Positions 24,901 to 35,769 of a stretch of DNA of 64,000 nt are shown in pieces; the stretch's first letter is position 1, and each line of letters opens with the position of its first letter. The notes under the pieces were generated by a model. The model saw only the letters and a list, made by a program, of their open reading frames with translations. It was not told the DNA's origin and did no database searches. Position numbers and translations under genes: made by a program. The stretch comes from Chalciporus piperatus (taxonomy: Eukaryota; Basidiomycota; Agaricomycetes; Boletales; Boletaceae), in the NCBI GenBank assembly GCA_038093975.1, contig JBBPTG010000002.1, forward strand, positions 806,001 through 870,000, in the 5' to 3' direction.

Positions 24901-27617
24901 GCTTTTTCTGGTCTTCTGCATGGTCGGTAAGCATGCCTTTGACCTTCTCGACAAATTCCCTATAGTCCAAGGTCGAGCCCATGCACTGATTATATGTGCT
25001 GTACATCCCAGTGATGAGCTCTCGCCAGCCCGCCAACTGGGTCTCACTCGTATGGTTGATTTCGTGAGATATGCCCACAAATCTCGTCACCCCTGCATCT
25101 TCGCCTGGGAGCGAGTAGGTGATGTGATGAGATTGGTAATTGGTGTTCTTGTGCGTTGTGCCATCACTACTTAATGTGATACCTTTGAATTTTGAGAAGC
25201 TCGTCTGTCAAGCATAGCAATGTGTGGAGAATCACTGTGGTACGAACCTTTTGCTTTGCTGATCTCGTCCACTAACTGAACAGTTGCGGCTACCTCTCCC
25301 TCGAGCATAATCCGTCCTATGCTCCGCTCGCTAATCGATCCCTCTACCTCGATTCCGGCTGTGGCCGCGATCGCGTGGATTGTGTTTTCGATACTGGCGA
25401 CAGGGATGTTGTGGATAGCCACAAGATCCCGCACCATATCCCGGGCGTCGTCCGTGATGATGCCATGATTTTTGAGGGTAAGTGTGGGCTTGGCAGGTGT
25501 TTGTTCGATTGCTGCAGCGACAGCCTTTTGTATAGCACGCTGAGTCTGCGCGGGTTTACGAGAGAGCCGGCGGGAAAGGGTTTTGTGGCGTGTGGTGAGT
25601 GAGTCGTTCTGTTGTTCGAGTGCATCGACTCGTTGACACAGAACCTCTGCCTTCCTGGCGAGGAGGCAGTTTTCAGCTTCGGCCTCTCGTGCACGCTTTT
25701 GTGCACGTTCAGCGTTCGCTTTGGCGCGTTCTTCACGTCGGACTGCATTTCGAAGTGTCTTCTTGATTTCTTTTAGCTTCGTGTCAATGCCGGACTGCAG
25801 GGAGGAAGGGATGTGGGTTGAGTCAGGGGTAATGACAGTGGGTGGTAAGTTTTCCTTTCGTAGTGGCTGGGTGGCATTCAGTTGCTTGACATGTGCCTTT
25901 TGAGCAGGGCTACGCTTTTTTCTTGGGTTCCAGCGATATCCCGAGGCCATTGGAGCTGTCCGCGATCAACAATCCATCGACGACGCGTCGAGGACATGGC
26001 GGATCTCGATTATGTAACACGATATTGCGAGGACCGAGTTCAACGACTGCTAGCAGCTTAATGCATCATCCCTAGGGGCAGTCGAGCGCGTCAGGACGTG
26101 TTTTTCATTGCTCTGGTTGTATTACATGCTAGAGATCTCGAAAAATTGTGTCAGAATAATAGATTTCATGACTCTGACATGTCCAATACAGAAGCTATTC
26201 ATGTTTTGTACCTTCCCATACGTTCGTTAGGCAAAATAAACACTATGTCTCCGCATATAGATTCGGCGAAACTGATGTGTTCGTGTTGTAGCAGCACTGA
26301 CCGTGTTTTCTCGCCCCCTTCCCTATAGACAGGGACCACGCGGAGTTTGAATTATAGTGAGCGTTGCCGCTCCCCATAAATTAACCAGGTAAGGTCCGAC
26401 TTGAGCGGTCGGTACGCGTCAATGCCGATAATTTCGCTACCCTCGAATGGAGCTTACTCTGATCATGATTGATGCGCGATATGCTCGCATGAGGAGGGGT
26501 ATGCGTGCAAAAGCCCACTTGATCCAGTTAGGATATTTGTATTGCCCCTACCGTAAAAGTCGGTCTTCAGCTTCACCTTGCAGGCAGCGTGTATCAAACT
26601 TACCCGTGGCACGAACCATTGCGGAGTTCGGCAGAAGTTGATCACTTCGGTTGTCGACTCCTTAGAAATGATGGGCAAGAACTGTGCCCTGTACGCCTCA
26701 CGGTCAGCACAACTTATACAGGAGTTGCCAAAGATAACGAAACGTACGCTGAACACCCATTACCAATTACGCCGACACGTTTATGCTTCAAACCGACATC
26801 GTGCCTCCAGTGGAGAGAGTGCCAAAGTGGGCCTCTGAAGTTCTCGGCTCCTTTTACATCCTTTGGAAATAAGGGGGACGTAAATGCCCCTACTGCCGAA
26901 ATGACAAGCTCAGCTTCGGTATCTGTGATCTTCCCAGAGATGGTATCTTCCAGCGTCAACTTGTGGATATTTCTGTTTTCATCCCATTCCACCTCCTTGA
27001 CATGGGTGTTGAATACCGTGCATGTAGAAAGACCATGCTTGACAAAGAGTTTCTCCCAGTAGCCTTGGATCTCGGGTTGAGAAATGAAATAGTTCTCCCA
27101 ATACGGATTCAACTCTGTGGAAAGGGAATACCAGTGTCCAGGAACATCAGAACCGCATCCCTATTCGGAAGGAAGAGTGCGGTCAGCTGTGTTTATTGTC
27201 TTAGATGATGAAGGTTTGGGCACGCACAGGATATGTATTGTCCTGCCAAGAGCGCAAGAAGAACCATCCATTTGCATCAACACATTTTCCATCAGTGGCC
27301 AGCACAGGAAATGCAACGTACCCGCCACGTTCCACCGACGTTAGGCGCCTTCTCGTATATCTTCACAGTGCGTGAGAAGGAGCCAATGGCGTCATAAGCT
27401 CAAATGAAGAGTATCCATAGAATGCAACTGGACGCACCACAAAATTAGTGAAACGAAGCTTTGACTTGAGGTTTATCGCCATGGTCATGCCGGCAATTCT
27501 GCAGGGTATCAGCCGGGCGCTCCGTCGTCACAATACCATGTTGACAAACCCGGCACCCACTATCACGATGCGGGGAGCACCGCTAGCCAGCGGCGGAGGC
27601 TCTACAGGGACTGTCAT
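21935..27617 (-). CDS. Baeyer-Villiger-like flavin monooxygenase, split by a 3.5 kb intron
   Basis: FAD/NADPH-dependent monooxygenase on the - strand. The first seven exons are 27550-27617, 27438-27498, 27322-27360, 27228-27242, 26748-27160, 26604-26688 and 26458-26547. The gene resumes at 22982 and ends at 21935. Motifs: FAD-binding GAGIAG (residues 21-26), IYEKAPNVGGTWR, DNTYPGCGSD, the Baeyer-Villiger signature FRGPLWHSLHW (169-179; FxGxxxHxxxW), NADP-binding GNGCSA (194-199), TPQWFVPR, and in the 3' half PGCKRIIVDP, VIIFGTGF and NSASGHASLIF. Such enzymes oxidise ketones, aldehydes or heteroatoms; the substrate is unknown. Every exon is open and phases join across the large intron (22983-26457), so the gene may still be functional if that intron is removed. 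An alternative reading is a recently disabled gene. Confidence 0.82.
23038..26439 (-). mobile_element. Putative hAT-like DNA transposon inside the intron
   Basis: Boundaries are tentative. Reading inward, the left end is TAGCAAGAAATAAG (23038 on) and the right end, reverse-complemented, is TAGCGAAATTATC (from 26439), an imperfect terminal inverted repeat. The right end fits the YARNG start of hAT elements. The 8 bp just outside are atgtcgaa (23030-23037) and ccctcgaa (26440-26447), which share the last five bases. hAT elements make 8 bp target duplications, so this would be a decayed or misplaced one. Both ends fall inside the intron. The element carries one two-exon gene. Other nearby end candidates were considered and rejected. 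Confidence 0.4.
23114..25950 (-). CDS. Transposase-like protein of the intronic element
   Basis: Two exons (25248-25950 and 23114-25182) with a 65 nt GTTCGT...CAAAG intron make one open frame of 923 residues. The N-terminus is very basic (WNPRKKRSPAQK), followed by a long coiled coil (residues ~60-140) rich in Arg/Glu/Ala. The junction restores GITLSSDGTTHKNTNYQS, giving a candidate first catalytic Asp. Further on are GGCCMHKDLNAVKGG, with the C-x2-H-x3-N pattern of hAT-type transposases (CxxH near LN), and DTSNTRYQSHCDGA, resembling the hAT TRWNS block. The C-terminus is Lys/Arg-rich. I recall similar proteins as common unnamed repeats in Agaricomycete genomes. RNase H-like transposase is an inference from these motifs. 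There are no internal stops, so the copy may be young. Confidence 0.6.
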
Positions 27618-28018
27618 GATGGCCTATGGAAAGGGATGTGGGCGGTTTTCGCGTGTAACCGCCCGTTGCATTCAAGTTATAGTTAGCAAATCGTTGAACC
27701 GGGATCGGGTGCACTTCCTGTCCAAATATCATCCAGTTGGAAGGTCATCTGGAGCTGGCTACTGACTGCTCCCGGTGTGGTCCTTTTGTGATCCAAACCC
27801 TCAGAGCCGTAAGGGTTTCCGGACACGCAAAGGCGAGGAAAATGCATGTAATACACGTAGTTCAGTTGAGAGTAAGGGTAACACTAGGCGAAAACTAAGC
27901 GCTGCAAGTAGGTACAAATCCAGTCACAGAGAGTGAAAAGGAGAGCGAAACGAACCCATCGTTGGCAAACATCGACGTTCAGGCACATTCAGGCCAAACA
28001 GCTCCACCATCGAGGGTC
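27618..28018. other. Intergenic, no gene seen
   Basis: The 401 bp between the monooxygenase start and the GID4 stop (tandem, - strand) must include the monooxygenase promoter. I recognise no motif or coding frame. Confidence 0.4.
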
Positions 28019-29255
28019 TTAGCGAAACTCGAAGCAGGAGCTGAACCGTTCGGGAACGTGACTCAGTGATAACTGCTGATATCTGAGATACGACGTAATT
28101 TGTTCGGATGAGATGAGGTCGTACGAGAGTGGTCAAGTTGTAACTCACGGTTCGGAGTTTTGGTGAAAGTAGAAACCACTCATTGTGGCAGCCGGCGGTG
28201 GAGATCGTGGACCAATAGAAGATCCGCGCCCACCCCGACGGACGCTAGAGTCACGCTGGCGACGACCGGTGGGGATAGATTCCAGTTTTCCGGGAGAAGG
28301 GGAGGTTAAAAATTCGCCTTCTCTGCTCTCTTCCACGCACAGAGGTGTTGATTGGGAGACAGTGCGCAAATTGGTTGCTGGAGATTGTGGATTGAAGTCT
28401 ACACAAACATAGTAGAAGCCTGTCGGGAAACCGGATCAGCGCAAGAGATTACAGATCCGATGAGTGCGAATCGCAATTACAGCATATCGAACGTACCTGC
28501 AAAACTCGCACCATTGATATCTTGTACACTGTGGTCGGGGACGAGGAACCTTTCCTTCCACCTCATGAAGACGGCACCACGATCTCGATCGGGCATGGTC
28601 AGGTGCGGTCTCTTAAGTTCGTTCTTTACGTGTCTGAAAGCGGGGAAACGTTGCCAATGCACCATGTCTTCTTGCTCGTTGGCCCCCCACTTTTGCGTCA
28701 GGAAACCGTGGCGACTACCGATAATTTCTGCGTCAAAGTAGGTAGTTAACTCAGGCCAATCGTCTGTCAGCCCGCGTATGCGGAGGTATCCGCACAGAAA
28801 GGACGAAGAGAAATCAACGTCCTTGGACCCGTAAGTGGATGTCAAATGGAGATTAAAGTGGAACGTACGACAATAGTGACATTGACATCGTAGCTGTTCC
28901 TACCGCTCTTCTGTGTCCCTTGGAAGGTCGCACCAGGGTATAAACAATGATGTCGCTGCGCACGGACACGTAAACGGGTAATGTCAGAGGCAGGATCCGG
29001 CGCGGGGGCTGCGAGAGTTGTTCTTTGCGTACGACCACGGGAAACAGCAGAGGGTGTGCGCTGCTGACCATTCGCTGACCTGGAAGGTGTCACGGCGGTA
29101 TGTATGGACAGAGTAGGTTTTGTCACATGAGTGGACGAGGGTTGGTGTGATTGAGAATGGTGTGATTGCGGTACAGTTGGAGAGACATCCATTTCGATTT
29201 CATCTTCGAAGACATGGTCTTGATGGTGAATAAGGATGGGATTCTTGCCGGGCAT
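28019..29255 (-). CDS. GID4: GID complex substrate receptor Gid4/Vid24
   Basis: Four exons (28869-29255, 28497-28821, 28149-28419, 28019-28082) give 348 residues. After a ~95-residue disordered Ser/Thr/His-rich N-terminus come the conserved blocks: CLYPGATFQGTQKSGRNSYDV, DFSSSFLCGYLRIRGLTDDWPELTTYFDAEIIG, TQKWGA, FMRWKERFLVPDH, INGASFAGFYYVCVDF, and MSGFYFHQNSEPYQQLSLSHV near the end. This is the beta-barrel of Gid4, which binds proline N-degrons and presents gluconeogenic enzymes (Fbp1, Mdh2, Icl1 in yeast) to the GID E3 ligase after glucose returns. A ~50-residue Ser/Arg/Pro insert interrupts the barrel near residue 250, as in other fungal members. It is divergent from the orphan at 29852. 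Confidence 0.93.
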
Positions 29256-29851
29256 GTTGAAGATACAGGTGGTTGAGACTGTGCGGGTATGGGATGGTAC
29301 TAGCCTATCTTCTCCACAAATATGATACCAAATCGGTCAAACATGCACAGCATCGAGAACTATAGGAGTTGGTTCCAGAAAGCATCCTCACCCCTCGTCC
29401 AGCAGCAGATGGATGCTTCCGACTTCGATAACAGAGCCCTTCATATTGAACCATTAATAGTTGTAACCAGGTTTGTCATTCTCGAGTCTTCCACCACATA
29501 GAGTCGAGTGGAAGATGGACTGTTCGGGTTTAGTGAAACTCGAATGCATAAATGAGGGCGGCTTTGCTCGCTGGGATCCCTCAATCTACTGCTTCGCTCA
29601 TAATGCATGGTGTGTATGACGACCTGCACCTGTCCTTGGTTGTATTCATGCTGTGGTCACACTAGCCAACTGCGAGTCCCCTCAGGAAGGTTTGGACAAT
29701 TGGACAATTCCCCGTGCAAGTCGTCAAGAGGAATCACTCTATTCCAACACCAACAGGAATTCTATGTTATTTTTCCGGGCGACTGGGCTTAAGGAAGGCT
29801 CTGAGGAGCAGAAAGCTATGAAGGTAGGATAATTGTACTCCGAGTTGCAAG
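29256..29851. other. Divergent intergenic, GID4 / orphan
   Basis: This 596 bp stretch between two divergent starts must hold both promoters. Short open frames in it lack splice support or recognisable composition. No motif was identified. Confidence 0.4.
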
Positions 29852-30611
29852 ATGCCGACGACAGCGCCTGATAGACAACCATTCGAGCCCTTCATTCTCG
29901 GTACTTGGAACGTTGCAAGTACTTGGAAGAACAGGAACCAGAGAAGGTGAAACAGTTGATTGACCAAGTAAGTATTATATAGATGAGACGTCGCTATTTT
30001 ACTAGTTTGACTTTAGGCTAGAATCGAGCTGCCGTGGTTGAAGAAGTATGAAGATTGTTGGCCAGCTCTCATTTATCTTAAAAGATACGTGGACACAACG
30101 CGGCCCTATTTAGGGTGCTCCAGATATACCAGGGAAAGGAAGAATAAAGCAATAGTCATCAAGAAGAAAGTGGGTGGCGTTCACTTCTACAGTGAATTGT
30201 GTAACTTGTTGACAATATCATAGCTCCAGCCTAGGGGCACGACTTGTAGCAGAAGAAACTTAACTGATCATGATGTGCTAGTAAGTCTGTATTCTTCTAA
30301 ATGTTCTTACAAATTCTTCATCGAGTCAGGAGAACGATGGCACCACGGCTGTGAGAGAGTTTCTGGCCTCGTTGCAGCCAAGCCTCGAACATCGCCTTGA
30401 TGCATTTATTGGCCTTGGCATCAAAGATGAACAAACGCTTCAAGCCTTTTTGTTATGGCCTCATGATGCACAGGCTCAGTTAGTGGATGAAGCCATTGAT
30501 GTACTGCAGATTACAAGTCTTGAAAGAAAGGGCTTGTTGGTAGGTTGTGGATTCATGAAACAGAAGGTCTTACGAGAGTCACTGAAAGTGGCAAATGGCA
30601 GATACTTATGA
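29852..30611 (+). CDS. Agaricomycete-type orphan protein, 201 residues
   Basis: Four exons (29852-29965, 30017-30169, 30224-30280, 30330-30611), each ending in phase 0, give 201 residues from MPTTAPDRQ. The first half has an aromatic block LPWLKKYEDCWPALIYLKRY. A basic linker with no clear structure follows. The second half is helical, acidic and leucine-rich (FLASLQPSLEHRLDAFIGLGIKDEQTLQAFLLWP). I recall proteins with the same two-block layout (W/Y-rich N-block, helical C-block starting FL.SL...L) as unnamed proteins of mushrooms. The C-block could be a small helical interaction domain; no function is assigned. It is convergent with GSP1, 206 bp apart. Confidence 0.6.
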
Positions 30612-30817
30612 TCTGAGGCTTTGTGTGTCCATTTATCCAGCTTCTACAATTTTGTATCCTCGCGAGAAAGAGTTGATTCATGTGTATGATCACAACAAGG
30701 AGATGCTATTGCTGTTAGAAGAAAGTGGGTAGAGCAGACGAAAGAAAGGACTGTAGGAATGAAAGAAGACTACATGATCATCATCAAACAAAGCATAACT
30801 AATATGCATTGCTATAT

Positions 30818-31895
30818 TTAGAGCTCATCTTCTTCTTCGGGAAGAGGGACGGCCTCAGCCTAGGATCGCACGTTAGGCAGAACTAGTCGGTCGCGGGGAG
30901 AAGATGCTTTACCTGTTTCAGTTCCTTTTCATACTGCACCATTAATGCGGCATCGACAGCGACCTCCGCAGGGGCAAGTGCGGGCGCAGCGACGAACTCA
31001 AGGAGGGGATTTCTGCAACACCAAACATCTGTCAACGGAGATCATGTCAGTATTACATGGATGCTTACCCGACAAGCTTCTTTGCCAGCCAAAGGAATGG
31101 TTTCTCGAAGTTATAGTTTGACTTTGCAGATATCTCGAAGTATTGAAGGTTCTTTTTGCGGTGGAAAGTGACAGCGCCCGTCTTCACTTTGCGCTCCTTT
31201 ACAGTTGAATACGTCAATTTTGGAGGCGAGCAAAGAGCATCGTGACCGACTCGCCTTCACGTCGACTTTGTTCCCGCAAAGAACTATTGGGATATTCTCG
31301 CAGACGCGCTCGAGATCACGGTGCCAGTTAGGCACGTTCTTGTACGTGATTCTCGACGTAACGTCAAACATGATGATACCGCATTGTCCTTGGATGTAGT
31401 AACCGTCACGGAGACCACCGAATTTCTCTTGACCGGCGGTATCCCAGACATTGAAACAGATGGTGCCAAAGTTAGTCGTGAATTTCAGGGGGTGAACCTC
31501 GACACCAAGAGTAGCTGGGGCACATCAAGATGAATATCGCGACTATAAAGAAGATGGGCATACCGATATATTTCTTCTCGAATTCACCAGTCAAGTGGCG
31601 CTACGGGGGGTGGCGGAAAATCAGCACGCGATCGGGATGAAAGGATGATGTTGTGGCAAGGATTACCTTGACGAAAGTGGTTTTCCCAGTACCACCGTCA
31701 CCAACTGAGGGATGCCAAGTTGAACGGAAAGACGTTGGCAGGTCGTGTAATGACAGGATGCGGCGGGAGAGGGGAAGTAGGGGATCGATCAAGGGTTGGA
31801 GAGCAGATCAGCGTTTGAACGAAGCACCCGGCGGGTTGTGGGCGAATGGACATACCAAGGACGAGTTTGAAAGCGGGGATGTTCTCTTGGCTCAT
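30818..31895 (-). CDS. GSP1: Ran GTPase Gsp1
   Basis: Near-canonical Ran. After a long first intron (donor at 31855) the P-loop [10 protein letters not shown] appears, then [18 protein letters not shown] (switch I), [16 protein letters not shown] (switch II), GNKVDVK, and [20 protein letters not shown]. The protein ends in an acidic tail, PEEEDEL, where most Ran proteins have DEDDDL or similar. Ran drives nucleocytoplasmic transport and spindle assembly through its GTP gradient. One intron (31197-31254) has a GC donor, AAG|GCGAGT, needed to keep the conserved VDVK-ERKVK sequence; it is reported as a finding. Length and motifs match the family throughout. Confidence 0.95.
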
Positions 31896-33005
31896 TTTGA
31901 GAAATTACGGTGTTCTATGTAGGTGAAAGAGAAGACGAACTGGACGAAGTCAAGAGCAGAAATCAAGCAGCAGATAAGGTTTTTTGCCACTGGGGCCTGT
32001 TGCCATATTTGGCCATGTCGTTGGTCACTGCACGGCCCAAGCAAAGTCACCTTGCTGGAATGGCCCCATGATGAAATCCTCAAGCTCAAGGCACTGGTAG
32101 AACTAAATGGGACTACAACAGCTCACCCAAGGGAAGCGACTCAGATGCAGATGAGCCGACAGTTGGAATGGCTCTCGACCAATTACTCAAGCTTGCCAGC
32201 CAATCAACAATTAACAGCCTCAAGTGGCTCGCGTACCGAAATATTACATGGATCGTAGGATGCCGGATGGTATGATTACCTCGTACTCACTATCGCAAGC
32301 CTCTGTTCACAAGCATCTATGTTAGCCAACCGAAGGTACGTATCGAAGACGGCATTGACACGCCATTGAATCGTGCTAGACTGCCATCAGTCATGATTCA
32401 AGATCCAGTCCGCACCAGATCACCAGCTGAGGTAGTCTCCCCTATAGGCAGACCGAAGATTGAAGGAAGACATTCCTCCTCTGTACAGCCTCGGAGGGCA
32501 ATGTGACCTGTCCGGCAGAACTTATAACAGCAGGCCTGATTGGCTCTTCATGCAAATCATTGGCAAAACATTGTTAATGACTGCACCCGGCGGCGTGAGG
32601 TTGTATTTTGGGTCGTCGTCGACCAGTCCATTTCTGCTGCTCACTACACACAAAGGGTCATGCTAATGAACATCCCGGACTTTGGTGAGTATGGCACTGA
32701 ACAATGGACAACATTTGACCGAGCTCTGATCTCAACGTATTCAGTGATGGCGATGAGTCATGTGGTGCTTTATCTGGCACATGACGCCATTAACGTCGGC
32801 CGGTCGGCATGACCAGCCATCCGCGAATCCGCGATGCGTTCACCCAACCCAGCAGGCGTCCGTTCAGAAATAGTATGCCACTGGGAAGACTCGCGATGTC
32901 GTTTACTCATCAACGTACACCCGCTGACCACCAACAGGGCACATCTTACTTATTCCCTGCCATCTTCCCCCTTCACTGGACTTCCCTCCCTTTCCTCTCT
33001 GACAC
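31896..33005. other. Long divergent intergenic, GSP1 / MFS
   Basis: This 1110 bp stretch between divergent starts is the longest gene-free region here. Frames of 60-110 codons exist on both strands, but none has splice-consistent neighbours or a recognisable domain. It presumably holds two promoters; no specific motif was identified. Confidence 0.4.
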
Positions 33006-35769
33006 ATGTCGAAATCATCACCCTCCAGTGATGGCACGAATGATCCTGCAGTCAAGGAAAAACCAGGTGCCTCCTGGAAGGAGAACGAGCACCATATCGT
33101 TCCCAAAAATCGTCTAGGCATCGTCTTCTTCGGTCTCATGTGTTCTACCTTTCTCGCCGCCCTCGATCAGGTATCTATCAAACCACCCTAAGTCCTACGC
33201 CGATCTGACTCTTGTTATAGACAATTGTTGCAACTGCTTTGCCTACTATCGTAGCCGAACTCGGAGGCGGCAGCAATTACAGTTGGGTTGGAAGGTGAGC
33301 TCGACACTTACTTGACAAGCTTGACGTCTCTCATCCCGTGTATCACCACCAGTGCATACATGCTAGCATCAGCTGCTCTTGGACCGCTTTACGGGAAGAT
33401 GTCCAACATTCTAGGTTTGTGTTTCAAGTTCACGTCCCCATTTTTATACCCATTCATCGGAATCATAGGCCGAAAGCCGGTCTTATACAGTTGCATCATC
33501 ATATTTCTGGTGAGTAATTAACGTGAACGGCCTCGCCGTCCAGTGTGACAGTGCGCCTCCAGGTTGGATCAGCACTGTGCGGTGCCGCAAAGACGATGAC
33601 ATGGTTGATAGTCTGTCGTGCCGTACAAGGAATAGGTGGGGGCGGTATCATCCAGCTGGTCCAAATTACCATATCAGATATTGTGTCCTTAGAGGAGTGA
33701 GTTCGGATTCTGCCTTTCTATTGGCAGCCGTTTAAATCATCTAGCCGAGGGAAGTATGGTGGAGCCATTGGTGCTACTTGGGGTATCGCCAGGTTAGTGT
33801 GTTATCTTGGTGTCGACTGAGCGATGTTTGAGACTTTCGCAGTGTCGTGGGACCATTGCTCGGCGGTGTAGGTCTTCCTTGCCTACGAACCGTATATCTC
33901 CTGATCTCACATTGTAGGCATTAACCGACCATGTTTCGTGGAGATGGTATGTTGCCTGAAAATGATATTGCGTTCGTGTCTGACTGATACCAAGGTGTTT
34001 CTGGATCAATTTGTGAGTCGCTCTTCTTTGATTCTATGGTGTTTATATTTGACTTCAGAAAAGACCAACCGGTGGCCTATCGGGGGCTCTCCTGTTTTTC
34101 TTCCTTAACCTCAATCCTCATCAGGGGAGACCATTCCGTGACCATCTCCGAGAATTTGATTTTGTGGGACTGGTCACCGCAGTTGCTGGCGTCGTCTGCC
34201 TCCTGCTAGGATTTAACTCAAGTGAAACTAGATGTATGCATAATTCGGAGCAAACGGGTGACCGAAGAGACTCATTGTTACGCAGGGAACAGTGCAGAAA
34301 CCATTTCGCTCCTCGTCGTTGGAGGGGTTCTACTTATCGTTTTCGCAATCAACGAAATGTATACTACGCGGTCAGCTATTATTCCGCCGCGATTGTTCAA
34401 GGCATGTGTGATTATGTCTATTCTGGCGCCCTTTAACTTTATTTTTCTGTAGACTCGTACGACAGGCTTGATTCTAGTCTCTGTGTTCTTGCATGCCCTC
34501 ACATTCTTTACCGGTATGTTCGCTAATTGACACCTTATCGACCCGCTACTCAATCGAAATAGGTTCATAGTACGTTTCTCCAACTTGTGTGTTGACCTGC
34601 CTAAATGTTCCCCAGTTATTTGCCCATGTACTACCAAGGTATGTCTGTACCTCCGTTCTCTCCAACTACGACTAACTCCCGGTATAGTGCTTGGCGCGTC
34701 TGCCACGAGTTCTGGGATCAAGTTCGTCTTCAAGTTCTCTCGGTTTGCCCCGTTGCTCATTCTCAATATGTCGTTACAGGATGCTTCCCTATTCCCTAGG
34801 GGGTTCTGTGCAATCTATCACCTCGGGTTGGCTTGTGACTCGGCTTGGGTCTTATCGCGGGATTATGTGGGCTAGTTGGATCGTGATGACCATCGGATGG
34901 GGTCTTATGATTATGCTGGACAGTACATCTAGCGTGTAAGTATCAACGCTCTTCAGAGGTTGTGCCACAGCTTACATTCGTTCGCATAGTGCTACTCAGG
35001 AAATATACCCTCTTATTGCCTCACTCGGAATCGGTTGTTTGTTCCAGGTATACCACGCGCCGCTTTATACGTGCGTTTCTCTTAGATTTTTCATAGGTGC
35101 CACTTATTGCAGTCCAAGCTGCCATGCCCATAAAGGATATGGCCACGAGTACAGGAGCATTCATGCTCATACGGTATGTATCGAGATCTGCATCAGAATA
35201 GTGACGAGGGTTTACATGTACTCTTTAGCACTCTTGGTGGTACCATCGGCATCACAATCGGAGAAGCGATCGTCTCGGGTACACTCCAACAGAAACTCAA
35301 AGGCATCTCGGGCATCACTTTCAGTACTTCCGCTGCATCGCTCAATGACAGCGTTAGACAAATAGCGTCGATCCCTGTACGTGATGACTGCCTCGATTAC
35401 GAGCATGTTCTAACCTCGAATCTCTACGGAGCGTAGGACCTTACGTTGAGGGCTGAAGTGATGCACGCGTATGCTCGCTCCATCAGTACCATCTGGATGG
35501 TGAACACACCCTTGGCAGGTTTCGGAATGATCCTCGTGTTGTTCATACGTGCATATTCTCTGAAACGGACCATTATTCGCGGGGGCGATGGAAAGCCTAA
35601 CGATCCTGAAAAGGCTGAAGCTGTGAATGGAGCTAGTACTAGTGGTGAAGCGGGGTCTGTTGAGTCTGCAGAGAACGAGAAGCCAGTCATTCGAGACGAT
35701 GCTACCGAGCGGACACGGACGAGTCTCGAAGGTGAAACTGCTGGAGAGGATGAAAGCAAAAAAATCTAA
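33006..35769 (+). CDS. MFS transporter, DHA2 (14-TMS) drug:H+ antiporter type
   Basis: A multi-exon + strand gene starting MSKSSPSSDGT and ending in a Glu/Lys-rich cytosolic tail. Membrane spans and family motifs follow in order: RLGIVFFGLMCSTFLAALDQTIVATALPTI, LGPLYGKMSNILGRKPVL (motif A-like), CRAVQGIGGGGIIQL (motif B-like), GATWGIASVVGPLLGG (antiporter motif C), then WRWCFWINLPTGG, which marks the 14-span DHA2 group. Later helices lie in TGLILVSVFLHALTFFTG and in the exons at 34600-35540. Substrates of such pumps range from fungicides to own metabolites, iron chelators or amino acids, and cannot be told from sequence. Introns are short and numerous. The long promoter side faces GSP1. Confidence 0.85.

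Larger units (their letters stand above)
22983..26457 (-). other. Enlarged intron of the monooxygenase gene
   Basis: Donor GTAAGC follows the codons for SIMIR, and acceptor CATAAG precedes VTKCLVGL. Both sides are phase 0, and the joined protein has the spacing expected between these blocks of the family. All other introns in the gene that I mapped are about 45-75 nt, so this 3475 nt intron is exceptional. It contains the transposase-like gene and about 500 bp of flanking non-coding DNA on the right side (25951-26457), where I see no other gene. Confidence 0.65.

Noticed and set aside
23114..25950. Two separate transposon genes (25171-25950 and 23114-25090)
   Set aside because: A 65 nt intron with GTTCGT donor and CAAAG acceptor joins them in phase and restores a conserved-looking block.
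23007..26100. CACGTCC (23007-23013) and GGACGTG (26094-26100) as terminal inverted repeats of the element
   Set aside because: Seven bases matching within two ~100 bp windows is expected by chance, and the flanking 8-mers (aaggcggt, tttttcat) show no duplication.
31923..32812. + strand frames between GSP1 and the MFS gene
   Set aside because: The frames are short and isolated, with no recognisable domain or consistent splice sites.
21935..35769. Secondary-metabolite cluster (monooxygenase plus MFS transporter)
   Set aside because: No backbone synthase or pathway regulator lies between, and the interval is filled with GID4, GSP1 and orphans.
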